DNA from: Acidobacteriota bacterium
GTDB taxonomy: Bacteria; Acidobacteriota; Thermoanaerobaculia; Multivoradales; Multivoraceae
Assembly (NCBI GenBank): GCA_003388555.1
Contig: QQVD01000007.1
Span: forward strand, 1 to 64,000
DNA: 64,000 nt
Direction: 5' to 3'
Shown: piece after piece, positions 34,058 to 43,688 of the stretch
Numbering within the stretch: position 1 is the stretch's first letter
How the letters are laid out: every line of letters starts with the position of its first letter
Notes under the pieces: model-generated
Databases searched by the model: none
The model's input: the letters and a program-made list of their open reading frames with translations, nothing else
Told to the model about the DNA's origin: nothing
Program-made: the position numbers and the translations under genes

Positions 34058-35139
34058 GGCGTTCGGCGCTCCAGCGCGGTGCGGGTCGAAGCCATCGTGG
34101 CGTGGGCGTCTGGAGAGGTGGACCGGACCCGGACCGCGGCGACCCTGGCGTCGCCGTGATGGAGCGGGCGCTGGCTCGTCGACGCGGGCGGGCTCTGCGC
34201 CGACACCGGGAGCACCGTGAAGCCGTGACGCTGGTAGACGGCGCGTGCCGACGGCCCGACCAGCGCGTCGAGCACGCGGCGCACCCGGGCCTCGTGGCGA
34301 AGCTCTTGCCGCGAGCCCCGAGCGCCCTGGGTGTCGTCGTCGCCGCTGCGGACCGGCGCCAGCGCGTAGCGGATCTCGGGGGCTCCGGGCGTCTCGGGCG
34401 GCACCCGGTGCACCACCACCAGCTCGGGGAAGAGCGCCGCGTCGGTGGCGTAGACGACGCCGAGCGGGGCGCCGCCGCTGCGCACCGCGGCGAGCGCGGC
34501 GCGCACGTCGGGGGTCGGCAGCAGGCGGTCTTCGAGATCGCTCCACGCTCCCAGCGCCTCGAGCCACTGGCGGGCGTAGCGGCCCGCCGGCACCGAGTCG
34601 GGGTTGCCGATCGCCAGACGCGCGGCGGCGCGCAGGCACGCCGACGGATCCGGGTCGCACGCGGGGCCTTCGCCCGCGTCGGCGGCGATCAGCACCAGCG
34701 CGTTGGAGAGCGGCTCGAGCACCTGAGAGGGATCGACACGCCCGGCGTCGATCAGGCGCTGCATCTCCTCGGTCGAGGCGGAGAAGAAGAGGTCGGCGCG
34801 GTCGGAGCGCTCGATCTGGCGCCGCAGCACGCCGGACGAGGCGACGTTGAGGCGCACCTCGATCGGTGGCTCACCGTCCGCGCCGTCCGCCGCCTGCGCC
34901 GCGTCGGGGGCGAGTCCGGCGACGATCTCGCCCACCGCCTCCTGCAGGCTGGCGGCGACGAAGAGGTGCACCGGCCGGTCCGCGGGCGACGGGGCGCAGC
35001 TCGCGAGGCTCAGGGCGAGCAGCAGGACCAGCCCTGCCGTACCCGATGGCCGGGCGAGTCGGGGGTGCAGGTCGACCCGGGCGTCGATGTCTGGAAGCGC
35101 GGCGACCGGGCGATCGCCGCCGGGCATCGCCGTCACCAC
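34054..35139 (-). CDS. modA: Molybdate-binding lipoprotein
   Basis: A 361-aa periplasmic binding protein. A hydrophobic segment with lipobox (LVLLLALSLASCAP) lipidates the Cys. Ligand-site segments are VHLFVAASLQEAV, LNVASSGVLRRQIE, DLFFSASTEEM, LIAADAG-type insertion, and APLGVVYATDAAL. A ~50-residue C-terminal extension beyond usual ModA is present. The start is GTG 35139 or ATG 35127. Only 6 bp separate it from the CoA-transferase stop, so it is probably co-transcribed with it. Confidence 0.92.
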   Translation of the reverse strand: MVTAMPGGDRPVAALPDIDARVDLHPRLARPSGTAGLVLLLALSLASCAPSPADRPVHLFVAASLQEAVGEIVAGLAPDAAQAADGADGEPPIEVRLNVASSGVLRRQIERSDRADLFFSASTEEMQRLIDAGRVDPSQVLEPLSNALVLIAADAGEGPACDPDPSACLRAAARLAIGNPDSVPAGRYARQWLEALGAWSDLEDRLLPTPDVRAALAAVRSGGAPLGVVYATDAALFPELVVVHRVPPETPGAPEIRYALAPVRSGDDDTQGARGSRQELRHEARVRRVLDALVGPSARAVYQRHGFTVLPVSAQSPPASTSQRPLHHGDARVAAVRVRSTSPDAHATMASTRTALERRTP

Positions 35140-35145
35140 GGGCTC

Positions 35146-36462
35146 CTAGCCGTCCGCTCCGGGCGTCGCTGCTGCGCCCGTCGGGCCGAGCACGCCTGCA
35201 GCGCGCAGGGCGGCGATGCGCTCGGCGTCGAAGCCGGCCTCGGCGAGCACCTCCTCGGTGTGCTCGCCGTGGTCGGCCGCGTGGCAACGGATCCCGCTCG
35301 GAGTCTTCTCGAAGCGCGCCGGCGGCCGCGCCCGCAGCATCGCACCGCCGCGCGGGTGCTCGACCCGCTCGATGGTCTCGTTGTGCCGCGCCTGATCGTC
35401 GCCGGCGAGCTCGGCGAGGCGGTTGACCTTGGCGCACGGAACGCCGTGCTCGTCGAGCAGGGCGCACACCTCGTCGGCGCTGCGCCGGGCGATCTCGCGC
35501 TCCTCCCAGTCGCGGATCTCGTCGATCGCCTGCATGCGGCCGAGCAGGGTGGCGAAGCGGGGGTCGTCGGCCAGCTCGGGACGCCCGAAGGCGTTGCACA
35601 CGCCGCGGAACTCGACGTCGCTGCCGCTGACGACGAGCACGTAGCCGTCGGACGCCCGGGAGATCCGGAACATGTCGGCGAGATCCGGCGTGCGGGTGAG
35701 CCCCGGGTCCTCGTCGCGGTCCGCGAGGCCTCGGGGCGGCAGGAAGGAGTGGTTCCACATCATGTCGCACCAGTGGAAGGCGATCGCCGCGTCGAGCATC
35801 GACAGCTCGACGTGCTGGCCGCCGGCGCCGCGCTCGCGCGCGAAGAGCGCCGCGGTGATCGCCTGCGCCGCGGTCAGCGCGGTGACCTTGTCGCAGACGA
35901 TCGAGCGCACGAGATCCGGCGGCGCCTCGCCGGGCCGGTCGAGCGGGGCGTCACCGCCTGCCTCGGCCTCGCTCGCCGCCTGCATGCGGCGCTGCGGCGA
36001 CTGGCCCTGCGCCCACGCCATGCCGCTGGCGGCCTGGATCAGCGGGTCGTAGACGCGGCGGCCGGCGTGCGGCCCGCTGCGCCCGAAGCCGGCGATCGAG
36101 CAGTAGACGAGGTCGGGATTGAGCGCCGCCATCGCGGCGTAGCCGATGCCCATGCGCTCGGCGGCGCCGGGACGGAAGTTCTGCACCAGCACGTCGGCGG
36201 TCGGCACCAGGTCGCGGAAGGCCTCGAGCCCCGGCGGCTGCGACAGGTCGAGCACGATGCAGCGCTTGCTGCGGTTGGCGGCGGCGAAGATCGCCGAGAC
36301 GCCGCCGCGCTGGGTGCCCATCGGACGCGTCAGGTCGCCGACCGTCGGTGGCTCCACCTTGATCACGTCGGCGCCCTGCTCGGCGAGCATCATCGTCGCC
36401 AGCGGACCGGAGACGATCGCGGTGAGATCGAGGACGCGGATGCCGTCGAGGGGTCCTGGCAT
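35146..36462 (-). CDS. CaiB/BaiF (family III) CoA transferase
   Basis: A 438-aa CoA transferase. The N-terminal fold is RVLDLTAIVSGPLATMMLAE, with VIKVEPP and the KRCIVLDL strand. The catalytic Asp is in RRVYDPLIQAASGM, with QNFRPG, GQHVELSMLDA and EVCALLDEHGVPCAKVN also typical. A 30-residue Ala/Glu/Asp-rich insertion follows the catalytic loop. Substrate acids cannot be named. It is the first gene before modABC (6-bp gap), an unusual pairing that may be only transcriptional convenience. Confidence 0.92.
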   Translation of the reverse strand: MPGPLDGIRVLDLTAIVSGPLATMMLAEQGADVIKVEPPTVGDLTRPMGTQRGGVSAIFAAANRSKRCIVLDLSQPPGLEAFRDLVPTADVLVQNFRPGAAERMGIGYAAMAALNPDLVYCSIAGFGRSGPHAGRRVYDPLIQAASGMAWAQGQSPQRRMQAASEAEAGGDAPLDRPGEAPPDLVRSIVCDKVTALTAAQAITAALFARERGAGGQHVELSMLDAAIAFHWCDMMWNHSFLPPRGLADRDEDPGLTRTPDLADMFRISRASDGYVLVVSGSDVEFRGVCNAFGRPELADDPRFATLLGRMQAIDEIRDWEEREIARRSADEVCALLDEHGVPCAKVNRLAELAGDDQARHNETIERVEHPRGGAMLRARPPARFEKTPSGIRCHAADHGEHTEEVLAEAGFDAERIAALRAAGVLGPTGAAATPGADG

Positions 36463-36587
36463 GGGGATCTCGGATCGGGTGGTCGATCGGGTGGTGGTGG
36501 GCGCCGGCGGTGGCGCGACGGAGGAGCGCGACGAGTCTAAGGGGCTTGGAGGGTGAGGCTGTCATGGGAGCCAGCGGGTGTGGCGCA

Positions 36588-37021
36588 CATTCCCAGCCCC
36601 CTGAAGGAACTCGTTTCACGAGCCCCCCACGCCGAGGCGAACCGCTGAGCCGAGCCGCAGGAGCGGCGGTGGGAGCCAGCGAGCACCGACGGTCCTTCCT
36701 CGGTCCTCCCCCTGAAGGGGAAGGAGGCGGAGGGTCGCGGGCGCGAGGCGTCCCATCGGTCGCGTCCGGTGAAGCGTCCGTCATCCCGGACTTGATCCAG
36801 GGATCCACGCTTTGCGTGAGACGGTGACGTTCGCTGGTGCGATGAGCTCGCTTCCCCAGCCTCCCGCTGAAGGAACCGCTTCATCAGACCCCCGGTGCCG
36901 AGGCGAACCGCGTGAGCCGAGCCGCAGGAGCGGCGGTGGGAGCCAGCTTTCCTCGGTCTTCCCTCTGAAGGAACTAGTTTCACGAGACCCCCCCCACCCG
37001 GCCTCCCCCTGAAGGGGGAGG
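36588..37021. repeat. Three-fold repeated intergenic segment with palindromic copies D and H
   Basis: A ~90-bp module (CCCAGCC-CCTGAAGGAA-CTCGTTTCACGAG, then GAGGCGAACCG and GAGCCGCAGGAGCGGCGG) is at 36588-36680, again at 36855-36947, and in part at 36960-36990. Palindromic cores of the CCTCCCCCTGAAGGGG type lie at 36705-36724 (D) and 37002-37021 (H). No gene is seen in 36463-37059. Confidence 0.8.
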
Positions 37022-37059
37022 GGCGGGAGGGGCGCGGGTCCGATGCGCCCTCGCGGTCG

Positions 37060-39720
37060 TCAGCGCGGCGACAGCTCGAGCACGCTGCGCGAGCGCACGG
37101 CGGCGGCGTCGGGGTGGTCGACCTCGACGCGCAGCTGGCGCACGCCCTCTCCGGGCGACGGGGTGTAGGAGAGCAGGTAGTGGCCGGCGAGCTCGACGCG
37201 GATCTGCTCGTAGATGCGGCCGAGCGCGGCGGCGTCGAAGAGCTCGTAGAAGCGGCCGCCGCTCTGGCTGGCGAGCGTCTCGAGCACCGGATCGACGCCG
37301 CCCGCCGCCTCGCCGGAGCGCAGCCCGATGGTGTAGATCAGCACGCCCTGGCGCCGTGCCGCGGCGACCACCTCGTCGAGGGTGAAGCGGCTGTTCTCGT
37401 CGCGGCCGTCGGAGAGCACGATCACGGCGCCGCCGCTGCCGCTGCCGCCGACCTCGCGCACGGCGGTGAGCACCGCGTCGTAGAGGGCGGTGCCGCCGAG
37501 CGGCCGCAGGCTCGCGATGGAGCGTTCGAGCGCGGCGAGGTCGCGGGTCAGCGCCTGGTCGACGGTGACGCGGTCGGAGAACGAGAGCAGCGCGACGCGG
37601 TCTACGGCAGCCGTCCCGGAGTCCCCGTCACCGCGACCGCCCGCGTCTCCCGCACCCGCGTTCTCTGCCGCGGCGCCGGTTCCGCCGGTCGTCGGCCGCG
37701 CCAGGATCTGACGGACCAGCTCGCTGGTGGCCGCCTGCACCGTCGGCATCGCCTGCTGCATCGACGACGAGCGGTCGATCAGCAGCAGGGTCTCGAGCGG
37801 CGCATCATGGGCGGTGCTGAAGCCCGAGATCGTCTGCGGCCGGTCGTCTTCGAACAGGGTGAAACGCGAGCGCTCGATGCCGGGAACCGGGCGGCCCCCG
37901 GGGCCGAGCACCACCGTCGGCACCAGCGCCACCTCGACCGCGATCTCTTCGCTGAGACCGCCGCCGACGACCACCGCCTCCTCGGCGCTGGCGCCGTCGG
38001 CGAGCGTCGCCACCGCGCGCACCACCGCGGCACCGCCGTCGGGTAGATCGATCTCGGCGGTGTACGGCGCCTCGGTGAGGGTCGCGACGCGCTCGTCGCC
38101 GAGGAAGAACTCGACCTTCGCCGGTGGAGTGCCGTCGGGTGTGACCACCTCGGCGCGGGCGGTCAGCGCGCCGGGGTAGATGCCGCCGGCACGCGGCTCG
38201 ACGAGCTGCACGCGCAGACGCTGCGAGCCCTGGTTGAGCCACAACTGGTCGGTGGCCACCTCCTCGTCGCCGCGGTAGGCGATCGCCCTCACCCGGTGCG
38301 GCTCGGGCAGCTCACCGAGGTCGAGCTCGACGCTGAACGGCGGTGAGTTCTTGGCGAAGATCTGCTGGCCGTCGAGCAGGAAGGCGACGCGGTCGATCTC
38401 GCCGGCGGTGCGGGCGCTGAAGCGCTGCTTGCCCGAGAGCAGGCCGCTCGAGGGCGCGATCAGCTCGATGAGTGGCGCGTCGCTGTCGAAGCGGTCGAGG
38501 CTGGGTCGGTCGATCTGAGCACGGCCCTCCGGCGACGGCACCTCGAAGGCGGCCTCGAAGCGGGCGTAGCGGTCGCCGTAGACGTCGTGGATGAGCAGCC
38601 TCAGCTCGACCGGGCCCGGCCGCAGGTAACGCTCGAAGCCGAGTGGGATCTCCTCGCCCGCCGGGGTCGGGCCGTCGAAGCGGTAGTCGAACGACTCGAA
38701 CAGCTCGCCGTCGCGCAGGATCTCGCCGACGACGCGGAAGTCGTGGTGCGGTCGATCGCCGAAGTCGCGCAGGGTGGCGAGCTCGCGACGGATCGGCACC
38801 TCGACCTCCACCACGGTGCGGCTCTGGTTGCGGGCCGGGAACGAGATCGCGGCCCGCGCCTCGAACTGCGCAGCACCGTCGGGCACCTCGGTGGTGCCGC
38901 CACGGAAGGTGGCGAGCCACTCGCTCGACACCCGCGGCGGCGCCAGCACCTGGTCGAGCAGCTCGTCGTAGCGGGAGATCTGGCCGATCTCCGAGGAGGC
39001 GTAGCGGAAAAGCTCGTCGGCGCAGAGCAGCGAGGCGTCGCGCGTCGGCAGCCCGCTGCGGCGCGCGGTGCGAAGGTTCATGCCGGGACGCCAGACCTCG
39101 TAGGGCTGCGAACGCGCCCGTTGGAGGAAGACGATGGGGAAGCGTCGGTCGGTGCGCTGGCTGCCGCCGTAGAACCAGATCTCGATCTCGCTGGTGCGCG
39201 AGTAGCAGATCGAGAGGGCGCGTCCGTCGGGCAGCGTCCAGCGGCCGGGTGGGCCGTTGAGCAGGTAGGTCAGCACCCGCGGGTCGGCGGTCGTCGCCTG
39301 CGGGTTGCGCCGGCTCATCTCGTCGAAGCGCTCGCGCAGTTCGTTGCGCGGCGTCAGCCCGTCGGGGTCGCGCACCGCCCAGAACGCCTCGATGAACGCC
39401 TCGCGCCGGTAGTCGGCGTCGAGCCCCAGGAAGTACTCGAGCTCGGCCTGGGTCATCAGGCCCTGCACCCGCACCACCCAGTCGCGCTGCTCGGGCGGCA
39501 GCCGGTCGAGCCGTTCGCCGAGCGCCTGCGCCGCCGCCTCGCGCGCCTGTTCCGGCGTCGGCACGGGATCCTGGGCCGCGGCTTTGCCGGCCGCGAGCAC
39601 GCCGAAGGCAGCAGCGACGAGGGCGACGAGGCGCGTGAGGGCGAGGCCGTGGGAAGCGAAGCGGTGGCTGCACCGGCGGGGGTGCGAGACGGAGGCGCTT
39701 TGGGCGGGGCGGAGACGCAT
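37060..39720 (-). CDS. Secreted GWxTD-like/VWFA-related Acidobacterial protein
   Basis: An 886-aa exported protein. A basic N-region and hydrophobic LVALVAAAFGVLAA make the signal peptide. About 50-180 is a diverged GWxTD-type domain (EYFLGLDADYRREAFIEAFW, VRDPDGLTPRNE) lacking the literal GWxTD. Beta-sandwich/Ig-like repeats follow (VRAIAYRGDEEVATDQLW, AKVEFFLGDERVATL). A C-terminal VWA domain has MIDAS residues in LLIDRSSSMQQAM, TALYD and VIVLSDGRDENS, and the VWFA-related family ending ELAGHYLLSYTP. This combination is typical of Acidobacteria. It probably mediates metal-dependent protein binding at the envelope. Confidence 0.9.
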   Translation of the reverse strand: MRLRPAQSASVSHPRRCSHRFASHGLALTRLVALVAAAFGVLAAGKAAAQDPVPTPEQAREAAAQALGERLDRLPPEQRDWVVRVQGLMTQAELEYFLGLDADYRREAFIEAFWAVRDPDGLTPRNELRERFDEMSRRNPQATTADPRVLTYLLNGPPGRWTLPDGRALSICYSRTSEIEIWFYGGSQRTDRRFPIVFLQRARSQPYEVWRPGMNLRTARRSGLPTRDASLLCADELFRYASSEIGQISRYDELLDQVLAPPRVSSEWLATFRGGTTEVPDGAAQFEARAAISFPARNQSRTVVEVEVPIRRELATLRDFGDRPHHDFRVVGEILRDGELFESFDYRFDGPTPAGEEIPLGFERYLRPGPVELRLLIHDVYGDRYARFEAAFEVPSPEGRAQIDRPSLDRFDSDAPLIELIAPSSGLLSGKQRFSARTAGEIDRVAFLLDGQQIFAKNSPPFSVELDLGELPEPHRVRAIAYRGDEEVATDQLWLNQGSQRLRVQLVEPRAGGIYPGALTARAEVVTPDGTPPAKVEFFLGDERVATLTEAPYTAEIDLPDGGAAVVRAVATLADGASAEEAVVVGGGLSEEIAVEVALVPTVVLGPGGRPVPGIERSRFTLFEDDRPQTISGFSTAHDAPLETLLLIDRSSSMQQAMPTVQAATSELVRQILARPTTGGTGAAAENAGAGDAGGRGDGDSGTAAVDRVALLSFSDRVTVDQALTRDLAALERSIASLRPLGGTALYDAVLTAVREVGGSGSGGAVIVLSDGRDENSRFTLDEVVAAARRQGVLIYTIGLRSGEAAGGVDPVLETLASQSGGRFYELFDAAALGRIYEQIRVELAGHYLLSYTPSPGEGVRQLRVEVDHPDAAAVRSRSVLELSPR

Positions 39721-39943
39721 CGGAGTCTTCTTGGGGGTCTCGGGGACTCGGGGAAGGTGGAGCCGGGCGCAGAACGGTGACGAGCGCAGGGTGGCGACGT
39801 CGGCGAAGCACCCCGCGGCGGATCGCCACGCGGGAGAGTCGCCGCTCGGCCTTTGGAGATACGGAAGGGGCGACGGTTTCCGATGTGCCGGCCTCGAGCC
39901 GACCGCCGTTCCCCGCTCGACGTTCCCGCGCCCCCTTTAGGCG

Positions 39944-41287
39944 TCAGCGACGCACGACGCCGCCGATCTCCTCGTGCACGGTGACGATCTCGTCGAGCTC
40001 GAGCTCGATCTCCGTCCCCTCCGGCAGCTCGACGTCCTCGCCGCGCGAGCGTGCGACCACCGCCGCGGTGCTCGCCGCGGCTCCGGCGGCGGCGCCGGCG
40101 ATCGCCCCCTCGGTGTCGCCGAAGATGCTGCCGAGGATGGCGCCGGCCACCGCCGCGCCGGCGATACGGAACTTGTCGCCGCGCTTGTCGGCGCCGAACT
40201 CGCGCAGCGAGGCGCGGATCTCGATCTCGTCGCCGCTGTCGAGCACGATGCGGTCGACGACGATGCCGAGCGTCGCCCGTCCGCCCACCTTGCGCAGCGG
40301 CTTGACTTCGGTGACGGTGCCGCGCAGTTCGGTGCCGGCCGGCACGATCACCGCGCCGGAGCCGTCGACGACGTCGCTCGCCAGCCGGGTCGAGAAGGTG
40401 TCGCCTACCTGCCGGTCTGCGCTGGAGACGGTCTCGGTGAGCTCGATGGTGAAGCGCTGGCCGGGGCGCAGACGCTGCGCCGCTTCGCTGGCATCGACGG
40501 TCGGCCGCGACTCGCGACGGTCCTCGGCGACCGGCGGCAGATCGGCGGCGCCGCCGCGGCCGGAGCGCCAGTCCTCGTCGCCGGTCCACTCGGCGGTCTC
40601 GCTGGGCGCCGGGATCGGGTCGGAGGCGGCCACGTCCTCGGCCGTCCGGTCGCGGTCGACGAGCACCGCCTGCTCGGTCCTCGGCTCGTCGGCGGGCGTC
40701 GCGGCGACGGATCCGTTCGGTGTGGCGGTCGACGTTCCGCTCTCGCTCTGCGCCCGCCGCGCCCGCTCGAGCTCGGCCTGCTGCGCCTCGCGGCGCAGCC
40801 GCTCCTGCTCGGCCTGACGCTGTGCTCTCTGCGCCGCAGCGACCTCGCGCTCGCGCAGCTCCCTGGCCGCGGCCTCACGCGCCTCGCGCTCGGCCGCGAG
40901 CTGCGCCTCACGCTCGGCGAGCTGGCGCTCACGCTCCTCGAGCGCGGCGCGCTCGGCGGCGAGGCGGTCGCGTTCGCTTTCGACGTCGTCCGGCACCAGC
41001 GGATCGTCGGCTCCGTCGCTCGCCAGCGCGTCGTCGACCAGCGACTGCGAGTCGGGGCTCGCCGGCTCGGGCGCCGCGGGCTCCGCCGTTTCCGAGGCTG
41101 TCGGTGTCTCCGCGGCGGTCTCGTCGTCGAGGATGCCGCAGGAGAGCGGCAGCGAAGCCGCTACGAGGAGGAGCGCTAGGGGCAGCGGGGTGGCTGCGGC
41201 TGCGCCACCGGCAACCGACGTCCCGCGGCCGGGTGTCCGAGATGGCTGCGTCGATCGTCGATCGAGACGTGGGGTGTTCTGCGACAT
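39944..41287 (-). CDS. Glycine-zipper lipoprotein with coiled coil
   Basis: A 447-aa predicted lipoprotein (lipobox region LPLSCGILDD). An acidic linker comes first. A ~75-residue Arg/Glu/Ala coiled coil follows at about 120-195 (RLAAERAALEERERQLAERE). An SH3/beta domain includes LRGTVTEVKPLRKVGGRATL. The glycine zipper AGAAVAGAILGSIFGDTEGA then AIAGAAAGAAAS could insert in or span the membrane. It ends IELELDEIVTVHEEIGG. The ATG at 41287 follows GGGAG. It resembles YMGG/glycine-zipper outer-membrane stress proteins. The exact role is unknown. Confidence 0.82.
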   Translation of the reverse strand: MSQNTPRLDRRSTQPSRTPGRGTSVAGGAAAATPLPLALLLVAASLPLSCGILDDETAAETPTASETAEPAAPEPASPDSQSLVDDALASDGADDPLVPDDVESERDRLAAERAALEERERQLAEREAQLAAEREAREAAARELREREVAAAQRAQRQAEQERLRREAQQAELERARRAQSESGTSTATPNGSVAATPADEPRTEQAVLVDRDRTAEDVAASDPIPAPSETAEWTGDEDWRSGRGGAADLPPVAEDRRESRPTVDASEAAQRLRPGQRFTIELTETVSSADRQVGDTFSTRLASDVVDGSGAVIVPAGTELRGTVTEVKPLRKVGGRATLGIVVDRIVLDSGDEIEIRASLREFGADKRGDKFRIAGAAVAGAILGSIFGDTEGAIAGAAAGAAASTAAVVARSRGEDVELPEGTEIELELDEIVTVHEEIGGVVRR

Positions 41288-41754
41288 CGGAGGCTCCCTG
41301 AGAGGCACGAACGGCAGCGGTTGCACGGAATGGAGGAGCGGCCGAGAGAACGAGCGGACGCGGCCGTCCGGCTGCGCGGCCGAGCAGATTGCTCCGCAGC
41401 CGACAACGCCGGCCGTCGGTGGCCCCATTCCGTACCGGATCCGCGCCGCGGCGTGCTCTCGCGCGGCGCTGTACTCTGAAACCTGGCCGCCTCCAGATGC
41501 GTTCTCTCAGTAGAGAGCAAAGAGTCGACACGCGCCGCGATCGCTGGGGCCCTCGCTCGCCCTCGCTCGGGGTCGGCGGCTCGGCGGCCCCGCATCGCAT
41601 CGCGGCGGCCTCGTGACCGCCGCCGACTTGGCTGTACCGGAAGGGGTTCGAGTCGATCACCTTCTGCACCGCCATCATCCCTTCAGCCCCACGAACGCCC
41701 CTCGAACGCATCCGCGAACCTGCCACCAGGTCGCCAGAAACCCGGAGGAAGCCG
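41288..41754. other. Divergent intergenic region, no gene
   Basis: It separates the glycine-zipper lipoprotein (minus) from the cytochrome/monooxygenase gene (plus) and must hold both promoters. No hairpin, repeat or coding sequence that I can support was seen. Confidence 0.5.
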
Positions 41755-43335
41755 ATGTCCCGCCATCGCACCCGCACCAACGCCATCCAACGTGCCTGCC
41801 TGGGCGCCGCTGCCCTCGCCCTGGTCGGCGTACCGGCGCTCGCCGCCGGTGCCGCCAACGCCAACCTCGACGCGCCCACCTATGCCGGCGAGGTCGCCGG
41901 CATCCTCTTCGACAACTGCGCCGGCTGCCACCGTCCCGGCCAGACCGCGCCGATGTCGCTGCTCTCCTACCAGGAGGCGCGGCCGTGGGCGAAGTCGATC
42001 GCGCGCAACGTCGAGGACCGGGTGATGCCGCCCTGGCACGCCACCGGCGGCACCGCGAAGTTCGCCAACGATCGCTCGCTCAGCGAAGAGGAGATCGACA
42101 AGCTGGTGCGCTGGGCGAAGGCCGGCGCCCCGGCAGGCGACCTCGAGAAGGCGCCGTTGCCGCCCAGGTTCCCCGATTCCGAGTGGCGTCTCGGTGAGCC
42201 CGACTTCGTGGTCACCCTCGAGCAGGTCGACGTGCCCGCCGACGGTCCCGACGTGTTCAAGGACCTGATCGGCAAGGCGGCGCTGCCGGAGGACAAGTGG
42301 ATCACCGCGGTCGAGATCCTGCCCGGCAATCCCCGCGTCGTGCACCACGTGATCACCTTCGGCGTCAAGGGCTTCGACGTCGACCCGCAGGGCGGCTGGC
42401 TCGGCGCCTGGGCCGCCGGCACCGCGCCGATGGTCTTCCCGGAGGGCACCGGCAGGCTGCTGCCCAAGGGCTCGAACCTGGTCGCCGACATGCACTACCA
42501 CCCGTCGGGCACCGCCGAGAGCGACGTCACCAGGATCGGCCTGCACTTCGCCGACGCCGAGCCGGCCAAGGAGCTGACCAACATCTGGGTGATGAACGCC
42601 GGCTTCGAGATCCCGCCGGGTGATCCGAATCACGAGGTGCGTGCCGACTACGTCTTCTGGCAGGACGGCAGGATCATGAGCCTGACGCCGCACATGCACT
42701 ACCGCGGCAAGGACTTCCGCTACGTGCTGCATCGCGCCGACGGCACCCAGGAGACGATCATGGAGGTCGCCCGCTGGGACTTCAACTGGCAGACCGTCTA
42801 CACACTCGACGAACCGGTGAAGGTGTCGCGTGGCGATCGTCTCGAGTGCATCGCCCACTACGACAACTCGGCCGACAACCCGGCCAACCCCGACCCGACC
42901 CGCGCGGTGACCTTCGGCGACGAGTCGTACGACGAGATGATGATCGGTTTCATCGACTACATCGTCGACGACGGTGTGCGCCCGAAGTCGCCGTTCGAGA
43001 TCCGCACCGAGATGATCGACGCGGTGGCCGCCGAACATCCGGGCGAGGTGTTCAAGATCTCCGGCAAGCCGCCGGAGAAGCGGGGCGAGCCGAACAGCTG
43101 GGCGCCGCTGCACCTGCCCCGTCAGGGCGACGGCACCTTCTACGTGATCTCCAACGACACCCTGCAGGCCGCCGCGGTGACCGACATCCAGTGGTCCGGC
43201 GACTCGTTCACCTCGAAGGTCTCCCTCTCCGGACAGCAGTTCGACTTCAGCGGCGAGGTCAAGAGCGACGGCAGCATCGAGACCACCCTGCACCTGCCCG
43301 ACAACGACATGCCGTGGACCGGCGAGAAGGTCTGA
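41755..43335 (+). CDS. Heme-c / copper type II monooxygenase-like secreted protein
   Basis: A 526-aa exported protein. A signal peptide (ACLGAAALALVGVPALAAGA) is followed by a monoheme c domain (NCAGCHRPG, Cys55/Cys58/His59; distal region MPPWHATGG). A two-domain PHM/DBH-like copper fold follows: VVHHVITFG, NLVADMHYHPSG and LTPHMHYRGKDF provide the His/Met ligands. Such cytochrome-copper fusions are common in Acidobacteria and Planctomycetes and are usually called ascorbate-dependent monooxygenase-like. The substrate is unknown. It is followed directly by a G-rich tract. Confidence 0.9.
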   Translation: MSRHRTRTNAIQRACLGAAALALVGVPALAAGAANANLDAPTYAGEVAGILFDNCAGCHRPGQTAPMSLLSYQEARPWAKSIARNVEDRVMPPWHATGGTAKFANDRSLSEEEIDKLVRWAKAGAPAGDLEKAPLPPRFPDSEWRLGEPDFVVTLEQVDVPADGPDVFKDLIGKAALPEDKWITAVEILPGNPRVVHHVITFGVKGFDVDPQGGWLGAWAAGTAPMVFPEGTGRLLPKGSNLVADMHYHPSGTAESDVTRIGLHFADAEPAKELTNIWVMNAGFEIPPGDPNHEVRADYVFWQDGRIMSLTPHMHYRGKDFRYVLHRADGTQETIMEVARWDFNWQTVYTLDEPVKVSRGDRLECIAHYDNSADNPANPDPTRAVTFGDESYDEMMIGFIDYIVDDGVRPKSPFEIRTEMIDAVAAEHPGEVFKISGKPPEKRGEPNSWAPLHLPRQGDGTFYVISNDTLQAAAVTDIQWSGDSFTSKVSLSGQQFDFSGEVKSDGSIETTLHLPDNDMPWTGEKV

Positions 43336-43480
43336 GCCAAGGGACAAGGGACGAGGGACAAGGGACAAGGGACAAGGGACAGAGAGGGGTCAGGGGTCAG
43401 GGGTCAGGGGATAGGGGAAAGGGAAAAGGGAAAGGGAAAGGGAAAAGGGAAAAGGGACCCAGGGGAAAAGGTAGTAGGCC
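43336..43480 (+). repeat. G-run purine tract after the cytochrome/monooxygenase gene
   Basis: Repeats of AAGGGAC/GAGGGAC are followed by four GGGGTCA-type units and then GGGAAA units, all G-rich on the coding strand and starting 4 bp after the stop codon. The four G4 runs separated by TCA are a classic quadruplex-forming pattern. Confidence 0.9.
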
Positions 43481-43539
43481 ATCCTCGGCAGCGTCGGTGT
43501 GAGCCTGGGCGCCGGCGCCTCTTCCCAGTCTCCTCCTGA

Positions 43540-43626
43540 AGGCGTTCGCTTGACGAGACACCCCCACCTTCTTCCTCCCCCTGAAGGGGGAGGAGGCGGA
43601 GGGTCGCGGGCGCGAGGCGCCTTCGC
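43540..43626 (-). repeat. Palindromic intergenic element, copy E
   Basis: The core CCTCCCCCTGAAGGGGGAGG is at 43574-43593, with the upstream tail GAGACACCCCCACC and the downstream arm GAGGCGGAGGGTCGCGGG shared with copy D. It is the longest intact copy. Confidence 0.85.
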
Positions 43627-43688
43627 GGACGCGTCCATACGGGTCCGCCATACCGTCTTAGCCCGCAACCCGCTGGTACGCTCGTTCG

